A stretch of DNA of 64,000 nt from Triops longicaudatus (Eukaryota > Arthropoda > Branchiopoda > Notostraca > Triopsidae): positions 434,001-498,000 of the forward strand of contig JAGQDJ010000004.1 in the NCBI GenBank assembly GCA_022885665.1, in the 5' to 3' direction. The translations under genes were made by a program, and so were the position numbers. The number at the start of each line of letters is the position of its first letter. Position 1 is the stretch's first letter. Positions 12,080-27,000 of the stretch are shown here, piece after piece. A model generated the notes under the pieces. It worked only from the letters and a program-made list of their open reading frames with translations, did not search any database and had not been told where the DNA came from.

Positions 12080-15000
12080 CTGTAAGACAAAAACAAACAA
12101 ACGGAAATTTAGACATGTGAATACTCATAATCTTATTATATATCGCTAACGTTACTACGTAAAGTTTTGAGACATCTTCCCCCAATTTAAACAGGATTAC
12201 TATTATTATTCTATAACAGTAATAATCTTATCTACAGATGAGTTTAAATAATATTATGGTTATATTAATTTAATGTTCAAATTTCCGGTACCTGATAATA
12301 GAAAATGTTATTAACTTTGAAAAGATGAAGAAAAGTAAAAAGCGTTCAAGTTTTATGCTCAAAACTTGAACTATGCTTGACTTCCTTTTGAATCCAATGG
12401 AACAGTTTCGCAACAGCAGCGAAGAGACTTGACTATCAAAGTTTTTGGTACTTGTCCAACTTGTCTATACTGGAGTCACGCAGTTCTTTTCAAACTGTGA
12501 ATTTATAAACCGAAATTCTTCGCCGAATGAGCAAAAGAAAACTTTTCCTGCCTTTCCAACACAAATCTTGCTAGTCTTTTCTAGGGGGGGATCAGCGACG
12601 CGTTTCAATTTTTGGTCTTCGCCCCCTCTCCCACCCATCCTTTTACCCGTTTTTCTGCAGATTTTGTAAGCAAAAGCTTTAGAATTCAGAACCTGGAAAA
12701 AAAATTCAGCTGAGGTTTGCCAAACCTTGGCATTCCTTGGGCCTGGCCCCCATGCATTTTTCCCTTGAGGAAGAGCGACACCAGACTAGCAATCCGTTCA
12801 TTCCTGAGCAGCTTTGGAGAGCTGAGCCCCTTGGAATAGTTTTCTTACCGAGGAGAAATAGAAAGACGTGGAAGAAAAATGCCTGCCACATTTGCATATC
12901 CTTCTTGGGACTATACCTTTTGGGTATCCCTTTTTCTTGTTGCCGACTTGTACGGTATGCCCAGGATAGGCTCACATCTACAACATGAAGGTGGGAAGGG
13001 GGGTAGGGGGGTACAGGCTTACGAGCAACTTCAAATGCTGCCATATTTCTCACTAATTGCAAGGCGGGCAAAGTATGCTACAATCCATTGCTCATCTTTT
13101 ATGTATGCAACACAAGAAAGAAGGAACCTCTTTTCATTTTACTACGTCCGCAAGATTCCTGCCAAGCCCCTCACAACCCCCCCTATTTTTCTCCACAGTT
13201 CCCAAGCTGTCTTGCGCCCAGAAAGGCAAAGCACAACACAGTGAAAACGATGGGCTCCGAATATGATATTGCTGTTGGGACAGATAACGGCGCTGTCCGC
13301 AACCTTCAAGAAGGCTTTTAATAGTTTCCCTTCCTTTTTCTTAACGCATAAGACTTATGAATGACCGAGATAAAAGTAAAAGAACCAGTTATGCAACCAT
13401 TATCCCTCACTCCTTACCATATCTTTTTACCATAACGCAACACAACTCATTCCATAACGCGCCATCAATATTAGGTCACTGGGAGTTTCAAAAGACTTAA
13501 CCGGGTGTTATAAATCCTCCCTATGCCGATGTTAGCGACTTTTAAAACAACCACAAAGTTAGAACACCTTTTACGCTTTATCGTTTCAATTTTTTACGAC
13601 ACGCCAAAGACGCCCGTCAATTGCTACCATGCCTCAGAGCGTGAAGCACAAATCATCTTTCGAGTCGACACGACTCTTCTAAACGATTCGTAGCAATACT
13701 ATTCCGCACATGCTCGATTGCGACGCCTGATGTCTCGAAACCTTAAGGCTTCACTAGACTACAGGTTCCATCAGCTGCGCTAAGATGGATTGGTTCGACT
13801 TGCTATGAGCCAAGACGCGTCGCACGTGTCGCCCGCTGCACGGAACGGCGCAGTAATTCTTCCTATCGAACTGCCCGGCACTAAAAAAGGAACTTATATC
13901 CTATTAAAACGCCTCTTTTGCCAGAATAAATTCTACGATGTCTGCCGAAAGCAAAACGCAACAACGCTACCAAGATGCAACCCGTAATGATTCATTATGC
14001 CTCTTCCACCCAGTTTACCTGGCAGAAATAACGAGTACCATCACCGCATACCTAAACACTGCCGTGTCCCTGCGGAAAAGGTATCAGCGTCGTCTGGGAA
14101 TAATTCCTCAGATAACAGGAGCGAAATACAGTGAAATAGAAGGGGGAAAAGAATGGTGACAAGTCACGTTGGCTCTGTCGTTGGTCAATCAGTTTTCCTT
14201 CTGGTGACCTAGTGAGTAGTTGCCATGTTTCGTCGTGACCTATCATAAAGCAGAGCGAACGGGTTACTTCGCGGTGGGGTATCGGAGAACCCCCTGGCGC
14301 GGAATCCGTTGTTTCCGCCAGCTACCTGCCGTTGAAAGCCGACGTGACGCGAGCACGACCGGCCAAACCTTCGATTTCTATGCAATGACGGAACCCCTTA
14401 GGACGCCATTCGACTACCAGCTCGGCGGGGTTTTCCTCCGCGTCTTCACCAAACCCTAAAACGCGGACCTCAAGCTACCCCGAAAACTCCGCCAAAGCAT
14501 CATAAATTGGCTTCCGTGTGAAACTCGCAAGGATCCCGCAGTAACTCCGCCTCCACCTGTGTTTCTGTCCGACCCAAACGGTTCATTTATCTCTCCGGCT
14601 CTGACTAGCTACAACACAACCTCCCAAACCACCATATCTGTCCGCCCCTACCTTCCCCTTTCGAAAAAAAAAGAATCTTTGTATTTCTTTTAAAACCAGA
14701 TCTAGAAAAATGCGAACCATCCTTTCCTTCCCCACGCATGCATACAAACAAAGAAAAAAATATATATCTTTAGCCTCTTACGATGTTATTGATGACCTTT
14801 CTTCGCGCCTTCAGCGCAGGCAGCAGATACAGCCGTGCACAAGACAGACAGACGGGATGCATTTAAACAAATAGTCCCCGGGTCAGAGTGTTGAAAAATT
14901 GGGTCAACATTCCGATGACACTTGGCAATTAAAAAAGACACCGGAGCAGACACAAACATTTCAATGTATGAATGGGCATGAGAAAGCAAAAGAGAGAGAG

Positions 15001-18000
15001 AGTGAATGATCTGCTGCTTTTCAAGTTCTGAAAACTGGACGGGGATCATGGCCCGGTCTTTCGAAGGGCAGAAATCTTTACTGAGAAGGCCCGTCAGACA
15101 GTTAAGACAGATAGTGGCTTACTGGGTAGGTCAGCACGGCTTGACATTAGGACATGTTAGCCTTAACTGATGTGCGCTGCGTGGCCGTTGCGGGGTGGAG
15201 GCCCACTGTCGTAATTAGACATTCATTTGTACTACAGCAACACCTTTGCTTGTTTCACGAGCTCTTCAGTTTTAAGCTTGTGCTTTCCCTGTGTTTTCAT
15301 TGCTGATTGACACACAGGTCCTTTTCCTTTTTTGAGAACTCTCAAACACCCTTTTTTATTGTTATCTTCCCCCGTATCTGGTTTACCACGAGGAAATCCC
15401 TGGCCATTGAAATGCGTGCTTGCCATTCTGAAAAATATGCTACTACCGCGGCTCGTACTTGACAAGTGCTTGGCATGCACGGGACGTAACGAGGATTCAA
15501 TCGTCAACCTCTTTTTCACCCCACCCCCCTGAAAATTTTCCCCTCTGTCTCCTGAAAAACGCTTCCAACGAGTCCCTCAGCACTGCACTTTTCTTTCAAC
15601 CATAAATGAAAGAGCAGGGGAACACACGAACCGACCTATCTTCCGCCTTTTTTTCCGTATCCGTGCGCTTGGCTATATCCGACTGCGCTTTTCTACCCCG
15701 AGCCTCTTCGCGGACTCGGCTCCTCTGGGGACCCACCACAACCTACCTCGCACGACTTTGGGCCTTCGCGCCCGGCTGACTTTGGATTAAAACCTTTTTG
15801 TAGATTTTTTTTTTCTTCTCTGACTCTTTTCTTCTCTTCGGTTTTCTTTAGAAGGAGTCCTTTTCAGTTGTGCGCCTCTCCTACCACCATACTTTTTCAC
15901 TTTCTACCCCGAGACCCCTTACATCTATTCTCTTGGCGCGCACCTTTTTTTGGCCCTTTTTTCTCTCTCTTTTCGAACTCTGCTTGGCTTTGTCGTTCGC
16001 GGATTCTTTTACATGGGACAACTGAGAGTCAAACGTCTTATGCGAGTTTTTTTTTTTCCTAAAAAATTGTGGTAGGGACCCTCGCTCTTCTCTGATGGCT
16101 ACGAATGGGGGAGACCCCACCAAAAGTGACTATTTTTTTGTTTCTTGAAAAACTACGCCTTTTTGACGCCCCCGCGCCTTTCACTGCGACGAGGTTCTTC
16201 ACTTCAGGGAGTGTTGCGGCGTAACAAAAGGCGCGGTGTCTCGCTGCTGGAGGTTAGAGGTGTCTTTGGCATTGTAGGGGACTCCCCAGTTTCGTCAATA
16301 GACCCCATGGTTGGCGACTAAGAATATAACTCGGGGAAAAAGTTTTAACTTTTATGCGCATCAACTCTTTGGCCCATATGCACTACCATTATGTCTACAC
16401 TTCCCTACAAGCGTGTCTTCTCCAAGCATTAGAAACAGCCTTGTTGAGAAACTTCGGAGTCGAGTAGGAAAAATTCCACGGTGACAAAAGGGGACAAGTT
16501 TTCCCGGAGATTTACAACTCTACCTTTCGCTCGTGAAAGCAGTTTTAACCTTAGCTTATTCACGTTGTGATTAACTATCGATGCGCAGCATTTCTTGCCT
16601 ACTTTGCCCTGCCGAACCTCTTGGCTGGCGTTGTCATAGCGACGTTGTCAATGCAAAGAAATAAAATCTTAAAATCCAATGTAAGGTATTATAGGAGGCA
16701 CTCGGGTAGCCGAACCCCTTTGGAACCAGATCAAATAACTTCATTGCTCAACGCTCTTACGCGAAAAGCCAATTTTACATGGTAAGCCTTCATCCCACCC
16801 TCTCTTTCACCCTGCTTCTCTTTTTCTCTTTTTTTTGTTTCGCTGCAGAAGACAGCTACAAACTCAAATTGGATACATAGACATTTATTTTCTGTTCCCA
16901 AAGACAGAACGGCGACTTTTCCTCAGAAAAACGGAAATAGGATACGGCTCCGGAGATTTTGATTTTTCGTTCCCCAGCATTCTCTCTCTCAGCTCTTTTC
17001 ACCCTCTCTCTCTCTTGTGTTTTCTCTTTTACTTTTGGAATAACGGGAGAAGACCCCCAAGAATCCTTGTGCTCCGCTCAGTAATCTCAACGGTTCCTTC
17101 TCTAGGCGTTCAGAAATCTTCAGAAAAAAACTTAGCTATGTTCAAAATCCCCCTTGCCTTTTCATTCCCTCAAAATCACAACTCGTTGCAAACATTCTGC
17201 AGATTCCTTGACCTGCACCGACCGTCGACATATTTCACAGCAGCTGCTCCTGTTCTCACACCAGGTCTTTACGAGATTCATCGGAATACGTGAGGATTAC
17301 AACTCGGTTAATACTGTAAAACTGGCATAGCAGCTTACATTGTACGACACTGAAATCTAGACTCGACGCGGAATTTCAGCGAGATGGCATATGCACACAT
17401 CACCAGCAAAATGGACCATTTGCCTGCCTTGCCTTGACAATAACTCCGTACGCAAAGTTTCGATTACAACAGGGGGTTTGCGTAAGAATCCGAACCGTAG
17501 TACAATAGAAACAGTGGCTTCTTTAGAGGAAGGTTTCGCTTTGTTAGTCGCGATCCAGGTTTGTGTGTGTGCTCCCAAACCTGTAACATGAAATGAACAA
17601 CACTTCTGCTCCTGCTGTTCCCGTAGACCCAAGCAACAATGCGTTGTGTACACAAAGTTCCCAACTACCCTTCGCGAGCGCCAAAAGCAATGCTTGCCAC
17701 GACTATAGTGGTGTGGGTCCCGCAAAGGATCAGAGGATTCTGGCCGATTACCAGCAGATGGGTCCAACTGATACAGAATAGTCCGATTACTTCCACTAGG
17801 ATGGAGATTTTCGGAAACCCCTCGAAAAATCTTTAACCAAGGGAAAATGGGGGAACTACAGGCAACAAACACAATTCAAGCAACGCGACACAACCATCAC
17901 AACAACGGAGCCTCTGTATTGTTTCACACGGCATCAAGTTTTCTCCCCGTTTTTCCTTATTTTATGCATATTTAACCTCAAGCCTTGGCTGCAATAAATA

Positions 18001-21000
18001 AAAATGTAATAAATAAAAGTTTTTTTTATTTCCTTAGCCTGTGCCATCGCATCAAACAGTTCAGAAACATCCATCCAGGCACGTAATACGCTGGAAATGC
18101 TCCACACAATATTTTTGCTTCAGTAAACATGGCCTTTTTTCAACAATATCTAGATAGGCCAGGCAAAACCCCCAAATATGAAGCTTCTGCCATATACTGA
18201 ACGTGCAGTCCAGTCGACACATGGGACTAAATTTGGGGTGACTCTGGAGACAAAACTAAGGGATATACATCTAAGATAGCAGTGTATGTCCGAGCTAAAG
18301 CAAATGCTATCTCTCCCCATTGCAGCATCTCTTCCCCCAGAAATACGGTCCGATGTTTCCCTCATCACCAAAGCACTATCGCATCACATCAGATCTGCTC
18401 GGATGAATGCACGCTACCGTTACTCCGTGTGTATACGTGAAAAGTACGACCCTGCATCTAGTGCGATAGGCTTAGCTCTTATTACCCACTCTTCTCACAC
18501 ATGGTGGACAACAAATCCATCACTTGTAATTCGACGTGCCTTTGTGCAATACTTAATGGCTAAAACAGATTTCTTGACCGTTTTTGCAATAATAACCCAC
18601 CAACCAGATTCAACCTCTGTTCGCGGAAGATTGAGAATATCCAGCAGGAAAAGACCGAACAACTGTTCCTTATTTCGCACTACTATCTAAAATCAAAACA
18701 TTCTCAAAGAGCATTTAAATACAGCATTTCTCATTCCCTGCTTTATCAATCAAGTAACTCTAGCTCATTCGCTTAAGAAAGCTACACGTACAGAAACAAA
18801 CCCAGCCCCGGAATGCTTAACACGAAACTGACGGCTATGTCCAAGCAAGTGAGCAACTGCATCTTGTTAATTCCTTTTCGGTTTTTGCTTTAACCCCATT
18901 TCCTGCTGCGAGTTAGTTGCTAAGGAAGGGATGGTTGAGGTTAATCTCCATAAATGAGTTTCGCGTTTAAAGGGTACCGGGTATGGGGTTAGGGTGGGGT
19001 TGAGTTGGGTTTTTCGGGGGCCCAGGCAACGTGCACGGAAAAAGAGGAGCAACGTGGTAGGGAAAGGCGTCCGGGAAAAGCGTCTCCGAAGCCACCGATG
19101 AACAGCCTGGCTAACTCGATTGTCTTCTTGGCAGTCGAGTGCAGCACCACCAGCACCCTACCCAACAATGCCTGTCTCTCTCTTTTTTTTGTATGTGTGT
19201 TCCTTCCAGTACCTCCCCCTTACAGCAGCACCCATTCTCCTCAGCAATCTAATAAACGAATTGCTTTTCACCCAAATGGCAGAAAATGGACGGCCGAGCA
19301 GCTCAGTTAGATGACAGCCTAGGGATGGCCATCAGAGCCAGAATATACCAGCAGCGTCGGAGCAAACTACCGATAAGAGTGCTACTAATGCACTAAAGCA
19401 AAGGGTCTGCAGGGACAGACGAATAACTGGCAAGGAATACTTTAGTGAAGAAAAAGAAAAAAAGAGCGAACAACTATCTTGAATGATAAAAGGGAAGGCC
19501 TCGGAGTTGTCCCGCACAGCACAGAAGGAACTGAAAAAAATGGAAAGCGAAAAATTTATTTTTGGGTTGAAAAGAAAAAAGAAGACGGCGTTAGATGTAA
19601 ATCAAAAGATTATGCTGGCGACCTATCGATTCCAGGCTTGGAAAAAGCAAGGTATTTTCCGAGGATGGACCTTCAGACGAAGCCGCTGCCATCATATGTG
19701 CCGGACTCCCATTTCGTTGTTGCCCTTTTGCCTGCTGCCTATCACGGTGCGAGTTTCGGGCCGCAGGTCTTGCAATCTCATTATATATGCATGTGCATGA
19801 GTCATGGGCCCCGACACGGGTGGTTGTAGTAGTAGTGGTGATAGCCTAGGCACCCTCGTCTCTTTTCTCTCGACGTTTTCTCTTGTCCTCTCTTCTCTCT
19901 CTTGTATACCAGAACTTGTGTGTCTGTGCGTGTTGTGTCGGTTCTACAGTGTCCTTTTGATACTCCGTGCTCCGAAGTCGTTTCCATTCCATCAAATCAT
20001 TCCTAGATCACCCCCGTGCCAGGCCAGATAGGGAAGTAATGGAATGGAGGGGGTTAGCCTCAATGCTACGCACTATACCGTACAGCTCCAATTCAGGGGT
20101 TCAAGAAAGAAAGCGTTATAAGAAAGGTTTCCAACCAATTTCCCACATGGAGAAGAGAATCACCCTCAAAATTTAAAAAATTGTCACTGTCATACTAGAC
20201 GCAATGCTATCTTTTCCCTCGCATGGAAACTCCTGTGTATTCCTGTCTGTTCACTGTTCTGCAATCCATTCCCTATACCGTTTATTTTCATACTATTTAT
20301 CTAAACATGTTTTCAGATGATTATTTTTCCTAATTCTAACATTTGCTCGTTCGTTATTTGACTTTTATGTCATTTTTAATTTATTCCAATTTTTCTTCTT
20401 GATACTTTGACGTTATTTTCGTATTATTTATTTTTATTATTTTTTCTTCTTGCCTAGCGTGCATACCGGTTCGCTACAGCGTATCAGGGCACATACTTTC
20501 CGTTCGCAAAAACGAACACGACTTCGGACACTGTCATTTCTATACGCAAACACCTGGTCTCCTGCAAGTCCGCGCCCGAGTCTTTAGAGCCCCAGATACA
20601 GATTGGCTCCTCAGCTAACACATAAGTTATAGCCTTCAGAAGTGCCAGCCTCCAAACCGTTTGCCTCCACATTAAGTATTAACCATTAACTTGGGTAAAG
20701 TTGTCGAGTCCTTAGAGGTTGGCACATTCTGAGGCCGTTTAATAAGCATCTTGGGTCCACCACATACCGTGTAACCTGGCTAATGACTATGGTTAAGGAG
20801 CTCACAACCCTCCGGGGCCTTAAAACTGGAGTTGGTGGAGTTTTCTTGGGCCAGGCCACTCTCCACCACATACTATATGCCCTTTTATACCTCCTGGGCT
20901 CCACAAATGCTTCAACGGATGAGCCCAGGTGTCGACGACCATAAGGACAAAAGAGGTCCTTTTCCGTTGCTCATTGCGTGATTTGCATGCGGGCTATCTT

Positions 21001-24000
21001 AGTAAAAATGACTCTGGCCCCCTCCTTGTAATCTTTCTCAAGATTTTCCTCGGGACTATTTCTAGTTTTGCAGTACAACTCCAAAGCCTGCCACATAAAA
21101 ACGCCTAGCCCACCCTGGGCACTCCGGAGGCCCAGAATGGCCGTAACATTTCAACAAAAGCCTGATTTTCTGTCTGAAGCATGCTATATACCCTTTATTT
21201 GGGATATTTTATTTGGCTCTTAGGGGTTCCTTGCACAACACGCGCACGAGAGTCCCCCCAGTCACCCCCGAATCTTACAAATGCCGTCAATCCCTGATGA
21301 TGGTGGGGAGGGAGACGAGTTTGCGCATGTGAAACCATTTGGTCAAGACGGATAATGAGCGTAGCACAGGAATGTCTTTCAACGCTCAAGGAACGTTCTG
21401 TTCTCACCTGGCTTTTTATCCTTTCTCGGCAGGTCTCTTGCCCGATACAGTGAGCCCTTAACGACGTATTCAAGACATACAACAAAAAGCACAGCCATCA
21501 CCGCGTTAGACAATATAGACGGCCGTGAAACATCGCGCAAGGTCGTTTCCCAAGGCTTTCATATAAACCCTCATAATTCACTGTACCCTTAGCACCTCGC
21601 ACTGGAGCCGCCACAAACCACGGACGTGACATCCTTCCCAACGCCCTATATCTGCGCCGTAATTGATACTGAGAACTCTTTAAGGCTAACCCCACATTTT
21701 TTTGCTCCTTTCAACTCCAAGTTTGACACCTTCAAGACCTCACCCAACGCAGTCCAAGTCCCCGGACCGTCCAGAAAAGTTTAGCTACTCAAATAACCTT
21801 ATTCAATAATAAAAAGTGAAAAAAGCGGGAGGGGGAGGGGGGGCTATACACAATGCTCGTAACTCAAGCTATATGACAGTCCGTGACTACAAGGTATGAA
21901 CACAAGGCGGTTCTCGTTCCGTCCCCTCATCGTCTCAATCTGCTACGGGAAAATAAAAAAAAAAGCTGTTCTTGACATTACTGTCGTTTTTCCTCCTTAA
22001 AAAACGTCTGCCGAGGTAAACTTAGGGTTTCAACAACCTACTGTAGCCGCGTTTAGCTGTCTTCTTACCCGCGTTTTCCCGTAAAAAAGTGACTATGGCC
22101 AGAAAAAGGGGAAAACAGGCGTATGTGCGTGTTGCCGGTGATTATCCACATGCACACCTTGTATATTATTCAAAATTTTATTCTCCCAGCCCTTTTACTC
22201 CTCGCTACGAGACGCGCAAGGAAACAAAACATTCATGCTGCCACCGCGTTTTACCGCAAAATTAAGACTTGGTGCTCTAGCTGTTGACTGCTATCTTGGG
22301 TTGCCGTGTTCCGAGTCCATTGGAACGCACTCTCTGCCTCAGCAAGGGACCCGGAGGAAGGAACCTAGTACCAGTGTGGCGGAATCTACCCTTTACCCTT
22401 ACGTCATGGATACCTACTAGCGTACTGTACAACGTTTTCTAACTAACGAACAAACATCGATTTAGTCAGGGTTCGGGTGTGCCAAAAATAATGTACACAC
22501 CTATATCTGCCACATTACTTACGGGCCGGCTATCACGGATAAAACGGACAAAAAAGTGGTAATAATCCATATATCCTTTAGCTTATACTAACCGGTTAAA
22601 AGACTCTGGGTAATAAAGAATTCGAGATACGTCAAATGGATTCGATGCTGTAATTACTAAGCTAAAAGGTAATTCTTTTTACACGGTCCTTTTAATGCAT
22701 ATTCTCCGCTACATGGGGGAGCGAATAAGCAAAAAAAAAAAAAGGAAAAGCAAGAAAAAGAAGCTGTCGATATTTTCCCTGGCCTTAACCATGTCGTGCA
22801 TACGTATACGAGTCTCTTTGAGACCTGTCACGAACAGACGATAACTTGGAAAACCCCCGCCACTTTTCGTCAATAATAGTCGCTCTCTCACCGACTTTTA
22901 CAGCATGGTAAGCAAGTAAGCAAGCAAAGTTCAGTATATGAAGTTTTCTACGCGGTACCGGCAATCTATATACACCCCTTTTCATTAATCTTTTAGTATG
23001 ACTACTTTATAAAACCCAAACAGAAACTGGCTGCTACCATGCCTTGACCCGCCAGCCATTCAATTTTTATAACTAAATACAACAACAGCATTAGCCTACG
23101 CTTTTTTTTCCCGATTTTTCCCTCTCTAGGCGAACACAATGACTAAGGGCTGGCTACACGGGAGCATTTAAAAAACGCCCGGTTTGTATATAGTGCATAT
23201 CCATTGCCGTGTGGACTGCAACGCGAAAATTACAAACTAAAATGTTTTGGCCGCACGACTTGTATTGTTGTGCGGTTTCGGGATCGCTTAATGATGTACA
23301 CGTTCCAAAACTACTATGACCACGGACTTTTCCATCCCCCCACCACGTCCCCACACCACAAGCGCTTTTATTTTTACTTTTGGCGTGCGATCTATGTAGC
23401 GCTCTCCTTTTATGTCCCACAGACAGCCCCGTCTTCAGTTGGTGTAAAAAGGGGTGGGTGAGCGGGAGTTCGCGTAGCTCAGCAGCACAATCGGAAATCA
23501 GCACACTTATCGGCAACAACTCATTAACGTTGGGGCGTAAGGAATCTAACCCCGGGTGGGACTGTAACCGGGTAAAAGCTCTGGCAGCGGGGCTGTAATG
23601 ATGTTCCGTACAGTGGCGTACTGTTTGTATACACAACATGTACGGTCCAGACAATAAGCTATCCCAGCAAGAGCTCTTTCGCTCTCGCTCTTGCCACCCT
23701 CCACACTCGCTTTTTCGGGTTAGTCCGCTCATCTGCATTTGACAGCTCTTCCCTTGGTAACCTTCTCGATACAATATCCCGTGAACGTTTTCCGAGCCAG
23801 AGCCGCCTGCATGTCGTCTTCTTCCCTATAGAAATCCGCGCCAAGCACCACGGTCTTCGCCCAAGGCCGCTCGTCGGTGGAGCGCAGCGTAGTCCGAATG
23901 ACGTCGTGACTCCCAGCCCGATTTTACTCCCGTTCGTGAGCGGGGTGTGCATGCAAGTGAGTATGTGTCTGTGTGTGACAGGTCCCTGGCTACCACAAAC

Positions 24001-27000
24001 ACCCCTACGAGTCCTGGAAACGACGTCGCCTGCACATGAAAGCCCGACAAAAGCTTTTTCTCTCTCCCTCAATTCTGAACACGGGGCCCACACCACTACA
24101 GTATACACCCCTTCCCACAATCTAAACTCCCAACTTCTCCGGCTACCGTACTCCTGCAGTACTACTTCCTTGCGAAACTACGGTGTCAGGGTTTTACTTC
24201 AAAACCTTGTATAATCCCACTGTCCCGCCGAATTTCAAGCTCCCGACTTCCGGGGAAATGCACCATATAGACACAAAAACCGGATCTGCCCATATCAACT
24301 TGTTTTTCCTTTTTCATACCAAAGAGACAATGGGCCCCAAACGCAGCCTTGCACTCAAGGCAAGTGGTTTCTCTTCTTCTCTTTTCCTCCCCCCACAAGA
24401 AAACTCCGAAAGCGTCCAACATCCACGACGCTCCAGAAAAAGCATTGAGAGTCGCAAGGAGGTGGGAGGGAGAGGCAGCCGTTTATACCCCCATCCAAGG
24501 GCCCATCTTCTGATTGGTGTCGCGAGATTCCATCACGCAAATTGCCTATCGTTCAGCCGATCCCTTCCCCGAACTCGTAAGAAGCAGACAGAAAGGGCCA
24601 ATCGATACTTGCACCTCTGCAGCTCCCCATTCTACAATATTCCCGGTACCGTAGACTCCCCATACGCCCCGCAATACCGCCATCGAGGGTCCAAGCCTTG
24701 CGGAATTCACGCTTTTCTTGACGACTTACACAGCTACCGTCACCACATTGCCCTCGTCCCGGAATGGAAAATAACGGGTGAAACAGCAATCTCCTCCGCC
24801 ATTCTTCCCCGCGAGCGACCAACTTGCGGAATTCTCGTAAAAGCCCTCATTGACAAGACAGGCGGGATTTCGTAGGGCGTTATTTCAAAGGGCGAAATGT
24901 GAAAAATGGATTTGGAGCAACGTAAAGAACTCGCGTGCTTTTGGTGAGTTTTTGTTGGTTTCTGACCCCCCGAAAACAAAAGGCTTTACAGAAAATATAC
25001 CAATAAAACGTTTGAAAGAAGTCGACTCCATGTAATCAAAAGAAACTGGTCTAAGACAAACAGAGAAAATATTTGGATAGCTTTGCTTGTCGTCCACGCG
25101 GCTAAGAAACAAGACAGTTGCCTCTCTATCTCTGTACCTTTTTTTCCCTTACGCAGCGCCGTCTTGACGGAGTGGTCGTAGCGCATCCAATTGGTAAATA
25201 CAGTTGATAAAAAAGTGGGGGAAAAGCACACGCAACAGTTCAGCCAAGGGGACGACAAGAAGTAATTACTCTTAAAATAGTTCTTTCCTCTTCGGTTTCT
25301 CTAACTATAATATATACATAATTTCCTCACCAACAACAACAAAAAATAATAATAATAAAAAATAAAAACAGCGACCAGTGTTGTTGTTTCACAATTCCGA
25401 AGCAATGGACAAAAACATTTGCTGAGTTGACTACGGTGTGCGTTCGTTAATGCTAGATCTTCGTTACGGCCACGGTTAAGTGTAAGTATGGCATGTTATA
25501 GACATGTAAACCTCTTGTGTAATCGCGGAAAGATCTTTTCCGCCTGCTTGCCTTGCCGGGACTCCAATGAGAAAAGCCTTTCGTGCGTCTTTTGTTCCGA
25601 CAACTGCGGACAGAATAATAACAGTTTGCGTGACAGACGGGGATCCTTCCCTTACTAGCGGGAAATAGAAAGTGAGCCCCGGACCCCAGGAACCGCGGCA
25701 AACCCAAAGGGACCAAAGAAAGCAGGAAACCCCGCTCACGAAAAATCTCAAGAATAGCCGAGTTACTGCACCACGTCTTCTTATGGAAAAGCATCACTCG
25801 CGCTTGGAGAAGTACTTTTACCTAAGTCCTCGCATTCCCATGAAATGTGTGTGTTGCGGGCTTCGAAAAAACCATCAAGTTATCGTTACATGACAAAGGA
25901 CGACAGCTCTAGTACTACAACCACGCAAATAAAACTGTCTCTTAAACTATGGCGTTTACGTTTGAAGGTGCGGTACGACTCGTAGTACGAACGTACTACT
26001 ACAGGGTCATACTAACCCTTGTGTACAGTTGGCACGGGGAGGGGGATTATGGCTATATCTACGATCTGACGGTGGCGTTGGAGCTCGTTGGAATAGTCGC
26101 TGTGCTCGTTGGTGTTCTATGTCGTCGACGTTCTACCGCCGATATAGCGTGGCCGTCGTCCGCGCGAAGGCAATGGGGCAATGGAGGTAAAAACGTGCAC
26201 TAGCGACAGGGTTATGGCTCATTACCCTGTCGCTTTCAAAGCCACTTACAACCCACTCACATTGCAATTCTACCACCTTTGCCCGGCACCTCAAACTCCC
26301 TTACAACTCGCAATCTGCCGCTTAGTTCGCTCGTATAAGGTCCCTCGCTCTCTCCTGCTCTTTTGGCCAGTACTTTTTCTCAGTCACCGCTTTGAGTACG
26401 ATACGCTGGACTGTTCCATAACGTACCACCTTATTCTCGCTGGGAACGTCATAAAAATCCGATTCCTGACGCGACAACATCTTTTATTTACGCGCGTTTT
26501 TTGTTTTCTTCATAATACAATAATATACTGTATAAAGTACATTACTACAGGATTGTATCGAAAGGGCGTCGATCAGCTGACCGGGCAATTTCCACCGAAC
26601 ACATTCATGCACTCATACGCTTGTCAACTCCAGGCAGGGCAGGCAACTATAACAACTATAGCTTTCTATATCGCTCAAAAAAAGTACCTCGCTTGCTTAC
26701 AGCCTTTTTTACTTTACACGAGGAGAAAGGAAGAAAATAACCTCCCCGAGACAAGCGCAGAGATGCCCATGTAGGCAGTAACTCTACTTCAAAGCTCACA
26801 GCGTCATTCTAGGACGCTGCGTCGCTGGAACGCATACGTATACAGAAAAAAAAAGGCTGAATGTCCTTTTTTTTCTTGCGAAGAACGTCGCGCGGGCTAG
26901 AGCCAAGACGAATCTTGTCTCATTTTGGAAGAGGCTGCCTTTAACATATCTTCCCCTCCCTTTAGCTTTGTTTGGATTACACGCGACGAATCTTAGACAA

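Noticed and set aside
18990..19000. Telomere-like TTAGGG
   Set aside because: A single unit within a G-rich tract, not an array; arthropod telomeres are usually TTAGG repeats.
26181..26774. 197-codon plus-strand open frame in intron 6
   Set aside because: No family resemblance, and the residue order looks random; likely chance.
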